Shown here in pieces: positions 10,481-23,882 of a stretch of 64,000 bases of DNA. The position numbers and the translations under genes are program-made. The DNA comes from Vicia villosa (Eukaryota; Streptophyta; Magnoliopsida; Fabales; Fabaceae), in assembly GCF_029867415.1 (NCBI RefSeq), contig NW_026706281.1, positions 158,023 to 222,022 on the forward strand, given 5' to 3'. The notes under the pieces are model-generated. The model was not told the DNA's origin and did not search any database. It saw only the letters and a list, made by a program, of their open reading frames with translations. Numbering within the stretch: the stretch's first letter is position 1; every line of letters begins with the position of its first letter.

Positions 10481-12837
10481 TGTAACGCCCCGATTATTTG
10501 ATTATTTGATTATTTCATTATTTGATTATTTGGTTATTTGATTATTTGATTAATTAAATAGTATTATATTATTATTATTTTCATTATTATTGGTCGATAA
10601 TTTTATTGTGACGATTAATTTATTATACCGGTAAAATATCTTTAAAATTAGTAATTTAATTAAATTTGAGTTAGTGAGCTTATTGGGCCTATTTTTACTA
10701 AGTGAAGAATAATAATGTGGTTTTACCTTTAGGCCCAATGTTATACTAAGGATAGGTTTTAGTGTTAGTAAGGGTATAAGGGAAGTGTAGAGATATCATA
10801 AAATAGAAACTATTTTTGTGAAGAAGGAGGCTAGGTCTTGAAGAGGAGAACCAAGTTTAGAGAAATCCCAAACCATGAGTCAAGATTGGTAGAGTTTTCT
10901 TCATTCCAAAGAGGTAAGGGTGGGGTTCTCTTCCTATAATGGGGCTTATGAAACCTTGTATGTTAGGGATTAGAGATTTAGTTTATTGCATTTGCTTATG
11001 TTAATTGTTGCTGGAAATTATGAAATTATACCATGAGTAAATGAATTTGAGTTGCTATGTTGAATCAGTTACTATGTTGTTTGCAATTGTTGTTGTTGCT
11101 ATTTGACTTGCCGTCGGATTCTCGAATCTGGAAATTTGAAATTAAGATATGGAACTAAGTTGAAATGCTGTGCGTGACTTGGATTCCTATTATTGACGGG
11201 CGGTAGCTAGCATGCCATGACGGCGGCTTTACTTTTCTCGTGTTGCTGTTTGGTTGGTGTTTTTACCTTGCTCTGTTTTGTTCATGTATTGGTAATCATA
11301 ATAGTTTACTTACTGTTACTATATTGTTACTATATGACATATTTAATAGAAATGGAGCATAGTAGAAATGAACATAATAGAAATTTTGGAGATGAATAGT
11401 AGTAATAATAAAACAGTAGGACATGATTAGTGAGATATAAAAGAGTCACGTTTGATCGAAATAGCCGAATTAAATGGTATAATTAGTTGTCCGGAATTTG
11501 ATGAAAATTTACGTGGTAGCTAAGTTTAATTAGTAGATTAACATGGTAGTGTTATTTTGTTGAAATTGTGATATTTTACGAATCGACTGAAATTGTGTTT
11601 GGTTTAAATATTCTTTATAAATAAATTATAATAATTTAATAGAATTGTCAATAGAGTTGTTAGAGTTGTCAATAGAGTTGTTAGAGTCGACAATAAGTTG
11701 TCAGAGTTGTTTTGAATTATTAAGATTCGTATTTTTATTTGTTTTGAGTAATTCTGACATGTTTAGAGTTGTCAGTGTATAACGTCGGTGTTTGTTTTTT
11801 TATTGGAACTTTAACAATTCATATCTTTTGAACCGTAACTCCGTTTGAGTCTCCGTTCGAGGCGTTAGAAAGCTAGCGTGATATTCTTTTCAATAAAAAT
11901 GGTTTTGAGCAATAGAATGCTAGAAATTGGAAATGGAGTAGAAATTGAAGTGAATTAAATTAATATAGTTTGATATTAATTGGTTAAATTAATAGTTAAA
12001 TTAATTGCAATGAGTTTAATTGATTGGAATATACTTGAAGTTGGATCAATTATTCGGTTTGTCGGTAAATTACGGTATTTTGAGGATTCGTCTGTAATTG
12101 TGTTTTGACTTGAATATGTATGTTGAGAATAATATATGTATATGCCATGATGTTGTGCTAATAATGATTCTCTGTGGTTAGTTGGTTAGCATTAAATTAA
12201 TGATTAATTGCTTGATGTTGAAAGTGTGTGTTTATGTATAATTGGCAAAAATGAGAATTAACATGAGATAGTATAGTTACTAGTGTTAATTGGATTGTGT
12301 GAATCGTAATTAATTAATTGGCCTCTTATATGTTAATGATGTGTGTGTTGCGAATCTTGTGTACAATTGGTGGATAATTCATAGAGTTGAATTATTGAGA
12401 TATGCGGAAAGTTAAGATGGTAGAGATGATCTTAATTGCATAAAGTTGTGATATTGTACATACATTCATATCATAGTGTGCCTTGAAACATACATTCTAG
12501 AGTGAATCGGAAGCCGTAAACTATATGTTTACAATTGGTGGACTTTGGTCTTGTCCGGGGGGAACGATTTAGGTCATTCATGATGTTGTTGTTTAATTGT
12601 GTTATCTTGGTTGAACAAAATGATAAGTTAACTGAAGATATTTTATTGAATACTTGTTTAAGTGATTCCGCTGTGTTTTAATAAAATAAGCTATTCTGTT
12701 TCAAAGGTGCTATGTATCCGCTTTATGCGACGAGTTGATTTGTTTTGTTTTTTATTATGTGACGCCTCATTTGTTTATTGAGAAATTTTGAAAACTCTGA
12801 TTTATATATATTTGTCGGGTAGAAATGGGGTGTTACA
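10481..12837 (+). repeat. LTR A, Tekay-like (2357 bp, internally deleted)
   Basis: Starts TGTAACGCCCC and ends GGGGTGTTACA, near-complementary termini. Aligned with LTR B (19584-22677) it lacks about 702 bp: GTCC at 12553-12556 joins directly to the GGGGGGAACG that lies at 22397 in B. It also lacks about 38 bp near 12490. An octamer array (GATTATTT) follows the start at 10492-10552. Confidence 0.85.
10492..10552 (+). repeat. GATTATTT octamer array
   Basis: About seven imperfect copies of GATTATTT at the start of LTR A, with single-base variants (CATTATTT, GGTTATTT). The LTR B counterpart at 19597-19652 is more regular, so units are homogenised or have drifted since duplication. Confidence 0.85.
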
Positions 12838-12939
12838 CTCGTAGGTGATGCAAGTCTCCTCTGGTCTTAATGATAATTCCCACACTTAAGGTTTATAACA
12901 TATACATATATAATCCCATCAACAAGTATAATAAAATGA

Positions 12940-12986
<47 letters not shown>

Positions 12987-14035
12987 CAGAAATAACGAAA
13001 TAAATGTATAAATATCCACAGAAAAAAATAGAAACATCAAACAAAATTGAAAATCCTAAGACTAAATGGTAGGTGAGTTGATTGAGTCTTGATAAAGAAT
13101 CTTGATCTTTATTAGAATTAATTTGCTCGAGGCGAAGAAATTTGACTCAGGTTTGTTTATTAGGTGACTCACCTTGGTTTCGCAACCGTGTGCCTACGTA
13201 TCTCCATCAAAAGATGAGAGAAATCAGAGTCTCGTAGTTCGGGGGGTCGATTGAAAAAGAGATATACTTATTAGAATTAATTCGCTCAAGGAGAAGAAAT
13301 TCGACTTAGTTCATTTACCGCATGTTTAGTGATAGCATTCGATTATTGCTCTAGGCATAAATCAATTCGCATGAATTTTAATCGTAGTTCGAGTAATTGA
13401 TCGGTAAGACATCGGGAGTTGACCAATTCGAAGACGTGGTGAAATTAACACTCACCCATCATTTTATTTACGAAAGGTTTGATTTTTTTTATTGAGAAAA
13501 GTGTTTTTTTATATTTTTATAAGACTAAAAGTAGAAATCTAAGCTATTTTAAATAAACCAAGTTAAAGACTAATCTAAATAAAACCTAAAAAAAACTATT
13601 GTTGGATTGCATTTCCTATGGCCAAAATGGAATTGATATACTTAGGAATTAAGTTTGAATAGCCTAAAATATCTCATTAACAAAGAGTCTAACTAAAAAT
13701 TAATTATTGAAATAAAAGGGGTGTGAAGATGAAGTGTGGTTAGTAAAGGTGATATGAATTAAAAATTGGCCATTTAGGCCTTAACTCCTAATTAAACCTA
13801 ATTCTAATCATTAAAATAAAATACAAGAGAAAAAAAAAAAGAATAGAACGCTACATTCATCATAAGAGAGTATGTTTTTCTCTTTTGACTTTTGCAAGGT
13901 ATTCACATAGACCATTAGCATAGTAACAAGTGGCACCGAAATTAAAAATAAAAGACTACCATCCACACATATACATCGGACTTGGATCCTCTCCTTCATT
14001 TTTCTCTCCTTCCCTCTCCATCCTCTCTATCTCTG
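12838..14035 (-). repeat. Tat-type LTR remnant flanking LTR A (minus strand)
   Basis: Read on the minus strand, 13193-13243 contains GAACTACGAGACTCTGATTT and GATACGTAGGCA, the same pair of motifs as at 786-825 of the Ogre-like LTR. The rest is AT-rich and eroded with no reading frame of note. The first five bases after LTR A, CTCGT, are the expected target duplication of the Tekay-like element. Confidence 0.5.
12942..12985. repeat. (AT)n microsatellite, copy 1
   Basis: About 22 AT units. The duplicate at 22782-22829 is about two units longer. Confidence 0.95.
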
Positions 14036-14277
14036 CAAACGTTATTGAAGCGATGTTGTTGCGAACCAGAGAGAGTATGGACTCGTGAATTTGTATCAGT
14101 TGAGTTTGAGATGTGCGTAAATTGTGGATGGTGAATCGATTAAGAATGAGGAATTATTCTAATGGGAATGATAGTTGATGGATTAATTCGATAGATGGTA
14201 TGTCTTGAGTATAGTCGGATTAAAGTCGGGTGATTTTCGTATTTGGATGAAAAGAAAGGATGTTGGTAGATCTTGGA

Positions 14278-14350
<73 letters not shown>

Positions 14351-15479
14351 ACTTATGTTCATCAATCTCAAATTCTGATTTTCGCAATTATGGAGCAGCT
14401 GTCAGAAAAAGGAGCATAACTTTTTACTCCTGATTTTGATTGAACGATTCTGGACTTTTTGGAAAGCTTACAAAATTCCCTACAGTTTGCATATAAGAAT
14501 TGTCTTCAAGAAGTTTGCGAAGAGGGAGAAAGGTGCGTTTTAATATTTGGGTCTGATGCTGACTTTTTGGAAAACTCTGCATACGAAAATTCTGAACCAG
14601 TCTCATTGCAAGGATGATAACTTTTTACTCGTAACTCGGATTTGGGCGATTCTTGAAGTTATGGAATCTACACGAAATTCCCTTCATTTTGGAATATAAC
14701 TGTGTTTAGGAGGTCTGTATTGGAAGAGATAATTGTGTTTGAAGTTGGGTGATTCTTGCTAAAAATTGAAAAGGTGAAGAAGAATGTAAAATATTGATAA
14801 GGAATGAAACGTTATTATTTGTAAGAATGCGACGGTGACGGAAAATGCATGGAGATGCAATTTATGTTGAATGAGAATGATTATAGTGACGAACTGTTGT
14901 AGATCTTGTTTTGGATTATTAGTAAGTAATTATAAGAGTTGTTGAAGTTGTTGGGAATGCGAAGAATAGGATTTCAAGGATAAGAAGTGTTGATGAAAGC
15001 ATAAAGGAATTTTGATTGGATATTATCACAGGACGTGTAGTAATATGTAGCTGCAAGACGTTGGTGTTAGCGTGTTCGGATGATTTTTGAAATTGTTGAA
15101 GTATGGTACTTTTAGTAAGTATGAGTTTAGAGGAACACTATTGTAGTTAGTAATGATGGTTATACTCCATTATGATTGTCGGATATTTATTGACAAATTG
15201 AGGACTTGATCACCCTTAATCTCTTGTTGATAGCAGACGAAATTGTATTGGATGCTATGTACGTATCTTGCTATCTTAATGATGTTCAAAGTGATGGATG
15301 CTAAAGAAAGTATGAAACTTGGTTGAAGCTTGCGAACCGTATAAGTTGATAGGAACTTTGATAAGGACGGTGAATTAAGATGGGTGATCAGAGTGGCGCT
15401 GCTGAAGCGGGATGTGACGTTGAGAGTGGTTGTGTTGCATAGATTTTCGAGGACGAAAATATTCTAAGTGGGGGAGAGT
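14036..15479 (+). mobile_element. 3' interior of Tekay-like element C
   Basis: Non-coding spacer, related to but clearly diverged from the interior before LTR B (compare 15167-15290 with 18577-18710, both describing a run of ATTGACAAATTG followed by GATCACCCT). It ends with ATTTTCGAGGACGAAAAT and the polypurine tract AGTGGGGGAGAGT, then LTR C. No protein domain was recognised. Confidence 0.6.
14281..14346. repeat. (GA)33 microsatellite
   Basis: 66 bases of pure GA. It makes a meaningless Ser-Leu repeat ORF on the minus strand. Confidence 0.98.
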
Positions 15480-17993
15480 TGTAACGCCCCAAATTTAATT
15501 AATTAGTTAATTAAATTATTGAAGGATTTAATTATTGGATTTAGAAGAAGTTTAAGAATGTATCGGGGTAGTTGGATTTGCCGGTGTGATTTTAAGAGGC
15601 ACGTTTGGATTATTAAGTTAAAGTTAGATTTTAGTCGGTTAGTCGGAGAAATAATATTAAGAATAATATTATTATATTGGATTATTTAATTAAGTTGGAT
15701 TTTGAGGTTGTGTGTTAAATAGCAAGTTGGAGGTGTGAAGTTTAAGCCCATTAGATATAATAATAATATTATTATTGTTATTATTGGATTAATGGAATAA
15801 AGAAAAGGAAAATAAGATTTATTTAAATGAGGAATTAGGTTTTGTGTAAGGGAAGAGGCACGTAGAAGTCAGGAAAAGAGGTTTTCATCACAGTGAAAAA
15901 AGAAGGTTTTGGCTTTTGGGAAAATAGTTCGTGAAACGAAGTTGCCGACGAAGAGGAACGAGGCTTTGACAGCGGAGGAATTGATCGTGGATTTCGGGGA
16001 AAAGGCAAAGGCTTACACTCGATCGGATATTAGGGCAGACTCCGAATATAAGGTAAGGGTGAGATTCAATCTCTATAACCGGATATATGAAAGACCGTAT
16101 GTGGGTTGGATTGTATAAAATTGTGCCATGAAATTGTTTGTTGTCTCTGATATATGATTGGTGAAGCATATGTGCCGAGCGACACCTTGAATAAGTATAT
16201 ATATAGTAAATCACTTTTGGGAAGGTTAACGTAACGTCACTTTATTCCATATACTATAGTGGCCACGGATTTATAAGGGATAGAAAGTTCGTCCAACAAA
16301 TTGTTAGATATTAGAAGTTATATGAACTGTAGCGATCTGCAGCTTTTGTTTCAATATAGTTAATAATAGCTTCTTTAAACAGTAAGTTAAATATACTACC
16401 TATGCATGTGCGTTGTTCTTTTTCTATAATAAGTTTGTTTTAAAACTAATACCTTACTTCACTATTATAATAATAATAATAATAATATAAACAATTTAAT
16501 ATTATTAGTATAATATTTGTTTAGAAATTTTGAATTAAAGACGAATATTTGGATTATTTGGTCAATTTAAATTAATCTTCAATCTGGTTAGAATTGTCAA
16601 TAGGGTTGTTAGAGTTGTCAATAAGGCTGTTAGAGTTACTTTAAAATTGTTTAGAGTTAAATTTGATAAACCATACCATTAAAATTGAAGGTATTTGACT
16701 CTTTAGAGTTGTTTTATTATTACTTGAGTCAGACCATTAACCAAATTAGGTTCATAAGAGTTACTCTTATATGTAAGAGTTGTCAGTAGACTATTTGTTA
16801 TGATTTGTCACGAGTTAAGAGTATAGAATAAATTAATAAAAATATTTTGTTGGAGTGTTGAGTTGTTACTGTTATTGTTGAGCTGTTGTTATTACAAGTT
16901 GTTGATAAGTTGAATTGTCCCGATTTATGGACATGTTTGAGTTGTAGGTCTGATGATCAATGTTGATTTAAGTTGATGCATGTTTAAGTTGTTGTTGTTT
17001 CTATTGTTGCTGTATGTTGATGTTGTTGTCGCATTGTTGTGTATTTGTTGTCGAAGTTGAAGTTGCATGGCATACACTGCATGATTAAGTTGGCCTTGAT
17101 GGCACCATGTTGAAAGTTGAAGGCTTATGCCTTGGCCTTGATGGCACCACGTTGAAGGCTTACGCCTTGTTGAAATGCCTCGATAACCTGGCATATGTTT
17201 AAGTTGGGAGTTCTGCTCCAAATGGTACCACATGCATTTTCATTGTTGAGTCGCATATTGAGTCACGTGTTAAAGTTATTTTTATTATTTGTTGTTTATT
17301 GATTTTCATTGTGTTGTTGTTGTTATAAGTTGTTGTTGCTATAAGTTGTTATTGTTGTGAGCTGTTGTTGCTATAAGTTGTTATTGCTGTGAGATGTTTA
17401 CGTTATAAGTTGTTGTTGTTGTTGTTGTTTATAGATGCTGACATGAAGTGGTGAAGTTGTATGATTTTGATCTAATATACTGTTTATCATACGCCTATTT
17501 ATATTGATTCGATATCTCACCCCTTCTGTTGATGTTTCCCCTACCATGGGAAATGGACAGGTACTCAAGATTAGATGTGGAAGTTCAAAGTAACTTTATG
17601 AAGTGTTTAGTGGCTGTTAGTCGAGATAGTGTTTTGCTCTGATACGTAGCACTCGGGATGGGATTATGAATGTATTTGTTGTTCTATTGTTGTTGTTTTT
17701 ATTATAGCTGTTGAAAATCTAAGTTGAATAATAAGAAGTAATTACTGTTGTTTAAGTTGTAATTAGTTGAATAAAAGTTGATGAATAATTATAAGTTGAA
17801 GTTTTATCTAGTCGAATAAAGTTGTGTATGAATTATAATTTTAAAGTTGTAGATGCCGAAAGCTATGTATCAATGTTAAAAGAAATACATGAAGTCTGTT
17901 GTTTTATGTTGAAATGTGACATCCTGATTTATTGTTTGAAATTTTGGCACTCTGATTTTATTATAATTACTTGGTAGAAAATGGGGTGTTACA
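15480..17993 (+). repeat. LTR C, Tekay-like (2514 bp)
   Basis: Starts TGTAACGCCCC and ends GGGGTGTTACA, preceded by its own polypurine tract and followed directly by interior sequence of element B. It is therefore the 3' LTR of an element inserted into element B. Internal GTTGTTGTT runs (about 16860-17430) and repeated AGAGTTGTCAATA phrases are shared in style with LTRs A and B. An ORF at 15909-16118 has no recognised domain. Confidence 0.82.
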
Positions 17994-19583
17994 AAAGGAA
18001 TTGTTGTCTCTGTGATATCGAGACTAGAATTTCGATGAAAGAATGCATCTCTCGAGTTATAAAGAGTCTAAAGATGAGGAGATATGCTAGAGGCTGTTTG
18101 GGATGTGTTTGAGTCGAAGAAAAGTGAGTTTCGGAGTAGGATCTCCATAAGCAAGTCACGGAAAAATCAGAATCTTTGTGAAACTTTAAAAAATTCATAA
18201 TTTGAGTTCTGGATATCCGATTTGAGCTCCATTTGAAACGTCGGAAAGATAATGAGATGAATTGTATTAGAAGAAGGATTGAAGGGAATTTGTATCACCA
18301 ATTGACGTGAGGAGGACTTTGGTTGAGATGAGATGAACTGTGAAGTACGAGTATAGAAGTAATTTTGGAGATGGAAAAACGTTTGACGATTGTGTGGTGC
18401 TAAGTGACTATAAAGCGAATTTAGTAATATGTTTGGACGTCGGTGTCTCATCGACAAGATATAATGAGTAGGAAGTTGTGGGAATTGTAAAAAACCCAAA
18501 GTGAATCATTGGATTATGACGTGTTAATGGATTTGAGTGAAAATTCGAAAATGATGCTATTACGAAGTGATGACAGTTTATACTTCACTATGGTTGTCGA
18601 ATACTAATTGACAAATTGGGGAACTGATCACCCTCAATCCATTGTTAATGGTAGACAAAAATCATGTTGGATGTTATAGCTTTGTCTTGCTATCTTAATA
18701 GCGGGGAAAGAGTATTGATGTTGTATAGCGAAGGTAGTCGTTCAGCAATTTGTTTAACTTGATAAGAGGGGTGATTGAGTAAGAGTTTGACGAAATGAAC
18801 AATTCGGAGTAGTGAGTTTTGTGCAAGCGGATGGCGCAAGGTGAAAGATTTGGAAGTAACAGTGAAACAACGATGTGAAAATGAGTATTAAGGAAAGTCT
18901 GCGTTGGATTGAAAATTTGTGAACCATACAGTTGACGGGATTTTAACAAGACAGTAACTTAAAGAACAATTATAAGAGTTGCGCAGCGGAAGCATTATAT
19001 GGCACTGATGTTGTACGACTTGTAAGAAGTGAAGGACTATATGTCAGAAGTCTGTGAAGTGGAATTATCTTGATGTTTGGATTGATAGACTGTTGGAATA
19101 AGTGCGATGAACCATGATGCTGCATCGAAACGTAGATTATTGCGATTCTTGTAAGAATAGTAATGTGAATGTGTCGTTATGGAGCCGTTATTGGATTTTA
19201 ATGACTAGGTGATTATCATAATTGTCTCGTTGTTTGTGAAAAGTTACTGGAGTATTAGTGGTGTTATATACCTCAAATATTTGGTAGTAATGGCGAGTAA
19301 ATTTGTTGGTATATTTTGCTAATGATCAGCGTATAGTTGGTATACATATGTGCGAGAATGAAGCGGCGTTTGTATTTTGATATCAAAGGTGTCGAAATGG
19401 AAAGAAAAAAAAACACGTGTGGTGATTTATGTCTTGTGGAGTAATTGTTGTGCCGAAGAGGCAGCGATTGAAGTTATTACCAAGTACGATTTGAAGACAA
19501 GAGTTTTGGAATACGAGGTTGTGTTTGGGATGGTGTTGTCGAGTAGATTTTCGAGGACGAAAATATTCTAAGTGAGGGAGAGT
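17994..19583 (+). mobile_element. 3' interior of Tekay-like element B
   Basis: Non-coding. From 18648 on it is nearly identical to 9545-10480. It ends in TTTTCGAGGACGAAAATATT and GTGAGGGAGAGT before LTR B. AAAGG just after LTR C is the likely target duplication for element C. Confidence 0.65.
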
Positions 19584-22500
19584 TGTAACGCCCCGATTAT
19601 TTGATTATTTGATTATTTGATTATTTGATTATTTGATTATTTGATTATTTGATTAATTAAATAGTATTATATTATTATTATTTTCATTATTATTGGTCGA
19701 TAATTTTATTGTGACGATTAATTTATTATACCGGTAAAATATCGTTAAAATTAGTAATTTAATTAAATTTGAGTTAGTGAGCTTATTGGGCCTATTTTTA
19801 CTAAGTGAAGAATAATAATGTGGTTTTACCTTTAGGCCCAATGTTATACTAAGGATAGGTTTTAGTGTTAGTAAGGGTATAAGGGAAGTGTAGAGATATC
19901 ATAAAATAGAAACTATTTCTGTGAAGAAGGAGGCTAGGTCTTGAAGAGGAGAACCAAGTTTAGAGAAATCCCAAACCAAGAGTCAAGATTGGTAGAGTTT
20001 TCTTCAATCCAAAGAGGTAAGGGTGGGATTCTCTTCCTATAATGGGGCTTATGAAACCTTGTATGTTAGGGATTAGAGATTTAGTTTATTGCATTTGCTT
20101 ATGTTAATTGTTGCTGGAAATTATGAAATTATACCATGAGTAAATGAATTTGAGTTGCTATGTTGAATCAGTTACTATGTTGTTTGCAATTGTTGCTGTT
20201 GCTATTTGACTTGCCGTCGGATTCTCGAATCTGGAAATTTGAAATTGAGATATGGAACTAAGTTGAAATGTTGTGCGTGACTTGGATTCCTATTATTGAC
20301 GGCCGGTAGCTAGCATGCCATGACGACGACTTTACTTTTGTCGTGTTGCTGTTTGGTTGTTGTTTTTCCCTTGCTCTGTTTTGTTCATGTATTGGTGTAA
20401 TCATAATAGTTTACTTACTGTTACTATATTGTTACTATATGACATATTTAATAGAAATGGAGCATAGTAGAAATGAACCATAATAGAAATTTTGGAGATG
20501 AATAGTAGTAATAATAAAACAGTAGGACATGATTAGTGAGATATAAAAGAGTCTCGTTTGATCGAAATAGTCGAATTAAATGGTATAATTAGTTGTCCGG
20601 AATTTGATGAAAATTTACGTGGTAGCTAAGTTTAATTAGTAGATTAACATGGTAGTGTTATTTTGTTGAAATTGTGATATTTTACGAATCGACTGAAATT
20701 GTGTTTGGTTTAAATATTCTTTATAAATAAATTATAATAATTTAATAGAATTGTCAATAGAGTTGTTAGAGTTGTCAATAGAGTTGTTAGAGTCGACAAT
20801 AAGTAGTCAGAGTTGTTTTGAATTATTAAGAGTCGTATTTTTATTTGTTTTGAGTAATTCTGACATGTTTAGAGTTGTCAGTGTATAACGTTGGTGTTTG
20901 TTTTTTTATTGGAACTTTAACAATTCATATCTTTTGAACCGTAACTCCGTTTGAGTCTCCGTTCGAGGCGTTAGAAAGCTAGCGTGATATTCTTTTCAAT
21001 AAAAATGGTTTTGAGCAATAGAATGCTAGAAATTGGAAATGGAGTAGAAATTGAAGTGAATTAAATTAATATAGTTTGATATTAATTGGTTAAATTAATA
21101 GTTAAATTAATTGCAATGAGTTTAATTGATTGGAATATACTTGAAGTTGGATCAATTATTCGGTTTGTCGGTAAATTACGGTATTTTGAGGATTCGTCCG
21201 TAATTGTGTTTTGACTTGAATATGTATGTTGAGAATAATATATGTATATGCCATGATGTTGTGCTAATAATGATTCTCTGTGGTTAGTTGGTTAGCATTA
21301 AATTAATGATTAATTGCTTGATGTTGAAAGTGTGTGTTTATGTATAATTGGCAAAAATGAGAATTAACATGAGATAGTATGGTTACTAGTGTTAATTGGA
21401 TTGTGTGAATCGTAATTAATTAATTGGCCTCTTATATGTTAATGATGTGTGTGTTGCGAATGTTGTGTACAATTGGTGGATAATTCATAGAGTTGAATTA
21501 TTGAGATATGCGGAAAGTTAAGATGGTAGAGATGATCTTAATTGCATAAAGTTGTGATATTGTACATACATTCATATCATAGTGTGCCTTGAAACACAGG
21601 TGGATTTGCTTTGAAACATAAGCGGGCTTGGATTCTAGAGTGAATCGGAAGCCGTAAACCATATGTTTACAATTGGTGGACTTTGGTCTTGTCCGGATCG
21701 AAAGTGTGGCTTAGATTCTAGAGTTATGAATCGGAGGCCGGTGAAACTTAGAATTTCACATTGGTACCACATGCATAGTGTCACATGTTTCATTGAGTCA
21801 CATTAGAGTTATGTGATAGTTTATTATGTGCATTATATTGTGATAAGTGTACGAGTGAACAATTGATTATGTGCATTGATGTTGTGATGCTATGTGTATG
21901 AGTTTGGTAATTGATTATGTACACTTGGTGTTGTAGTGATAATTGTATTAGTTGATAATTGAGAAGAGGTGATGTTTGAATACGTAATTGGTTAAATGCG
22001 AGAATATGTGATAATGATGGATTGTGTATATATTTGGAATAATAGTATTGAATCCTGTGATTATTATACGATTGAACTTCGTGCATACTTGAATATGTGA
22101 AATTTATCGGATGATACTATTTACATAATTATGACTTGTTGTGCGATGAAATGTATGAGAGATTAATGAACTGTGGAAGTATGATGTGTATGGTAACTGT
22201 TGATACTTGCGATGTAATGATTTTATATGCCTGAATCCTAATATACAATTTATCATGCGCCCACTTATATGATTTGATATCTCACCCTTTTCTCTTGTTT
22301 CGCCGTTGCCTTTATATTGGTAACGTGCAGGTATTCAAGTATGAAGATTTAGTTGCCGTTACTCGAGTCGGTTGTCGCTCTGATACGTAGCACTCTGGGG
22401 GGAACGATTTGGGTCATTCATGATGTTGTTGTTTAATTGTGTTATCTTGGTTGAACAAAATGATAAGTTAACTGAAGATATTTTATTGAATACTTGATTA

Positions 22501-22677
22501 AGTGATTCCGCTGTGTTTTAATAAAATAAGCTATTCTGTTTCAAAGGTGCTATGTATCCGCTTTATGCGACGAGTTGATTTGTTTTGTTTTTTATTATGT
22601 GACGCCTCATTTGTTTATTGAGAAATTTTGAAAACTCTGATTTATATATATTTGTCGGGTAGAAATGGGGTGTTACA
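19584..22677 (+). repeat. LTR B, Tekay-like (3094 bp, fuller copy)
   Basis: Same termini as LTR A. It retains the segment of about 700 bp (21695-22396) lost in A, which includes a stretch with GGTACCACATGCAT and GATATCTCACCC phrases seen in LTR C too. The octamer GATTATTT array is at 19597-19652. Confidence 0.86.
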
Positions 22678-22779
22678 CTCGTAGGTGATGCAAGTCTCCT
22701 CTGGTCTTAATGATAATTCCCACACTTAAGGTTTATAACATATACATATATAATCCCATCAACAAGTATAATAAAATGA

Positions 22780-22830
<51 letters not shown>

Positions 22831-23882
22831 CAGAAATAACGAAATAAATGTATAAATATCCACAGAAAAAAATAGGAACATCAAACAAAATTGAAAATCC
22901 TAAGACTAAATGGTAGGTGAGTTGATTGAGTCTTGATAAAGAATCTTGATCTTTATTAGAATTAATTTGCTCGAGGCGAAGAAATTTGACTCAGGTTTGT
23001 TTATTAGGTGACTCACCTTGGTTTCGCAACCGTGTGCCTACGTATCTCCATCAAAAGATGAGAGAAATCAGAGTCTCGTAGTTCGGGGGGTCGATTGAAA
23101 AAGAGATATACTTATTAGAATTAATTCGCTCAAGGAGAAGAAATTCGACTTAGTTCATTTACCGCATGTTTAGTGATAGCATTCGATTATTGCTCTAGGC
23201 ATAAATCAATTCGCATGAATTTTAATCGTAGTTCGAGTAATTGATCGGTAAGACATCGGGAGTTGACCAATTCGAAGACGTGGTGAAATTAACACTCACC
23301 CATCATTTTATTTACGAAAGGTTTGATTTTTTTTATTGAGAAAAGTGTTTTTTTATATTTTTATAAGACTAAAAGTAGAAATCTAAGCTATTTTAAATAA
23401 ACCAAGTTAAAGACTAATCTAAATAAAACCTAAAAAAAAACTATTGTTGGATTGCATTTCCTATGGCCAAAATGGAATTGATATACTTAGGAATTAAGTT
23501 TGAATAGCCTAAAATATCTCATTAACAAAGAGTCGAACTAAAAATTAATTATTGAAATAAAAGGGGTGTGAAGATGAAGTGTGGTTAGTAAAGGTGATAT
23601 GAATTAAAAATTGGCCATTTAGGCCTTAACTCCTAATTAAACCTAATTCTAATCATTAAAATAAAATACAAGAGAAAAAAAAAAGAAAGAATAGAACGCT
23701 ACATTCATCATAAGAGAGTATGTTTTTCTCTTTTGACTTTTGCAAGGTATTCACATAGACCATTAGCATAGTAACAAGTGGCACCGAAATTAAAAATAAA
23801 AGACTACCATCCACACATATACATCGGACTTGATCCTCTCCTTCATTTTTCTCTCCTTCCCTCTCCATCCTCTCTATCTCTG
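22678..23882 (-). repeat. Tat-type LTR remnant flanking LTR B (minus strand)
   Basis: Duplicate of 12838-14035. The GAACTACG/GATACGTAGGC motif pair lies at 23037-23086. Its right end is the left arm of the inverted repeat described next. Confidence 0.5.
22782..22829. repeat. (AT)n microsatellite, copy 2
   Basis: About 24 AT units; counterpart of 12942-12985. Confidence 0.95.

Larger units (their letters stand above)
9545..14035 (+). repeat. Duplicated block, copy 1
   Basis: Collinear with 18648-23882: Tekay-like 3' interior, LTR and downstream flank, all nearly identical. The main differences are a loss of about 700 bp and one of about 38 bp inside the LTR here. Because even the sequence outside the LTR is shared, this is a duplication of a genomic segment, not two independent insertions. 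The left end is cut by the Ogre-like element. The right end (14035/14036) is a breakpoint: copy 2 continues differently after 23882. Confidence 0.88.
14036..23882 (+). repeat. Duplicated block, copy 2 (9.85 kb)
   Basis: Contains the interior and LTR of one Tekay-like element (C), the 3' interior and LTR of a second (B), and the flank shared with copy 1. If it arose as a simple tandem duplication, the part of copy 1 equivalent to 14036-18647 should lie left of the window, beyond the Ogre-like element. Confidence 0.75.

Noticed and set aside
15888..16214. 108-codon minus-strand ORF and the overlapping 69-codon plus ORF in LTR C
   Set aside because: Overlapping on opposite strands within an LTR, no recognisable domain, not preserved in LTRs A and B.
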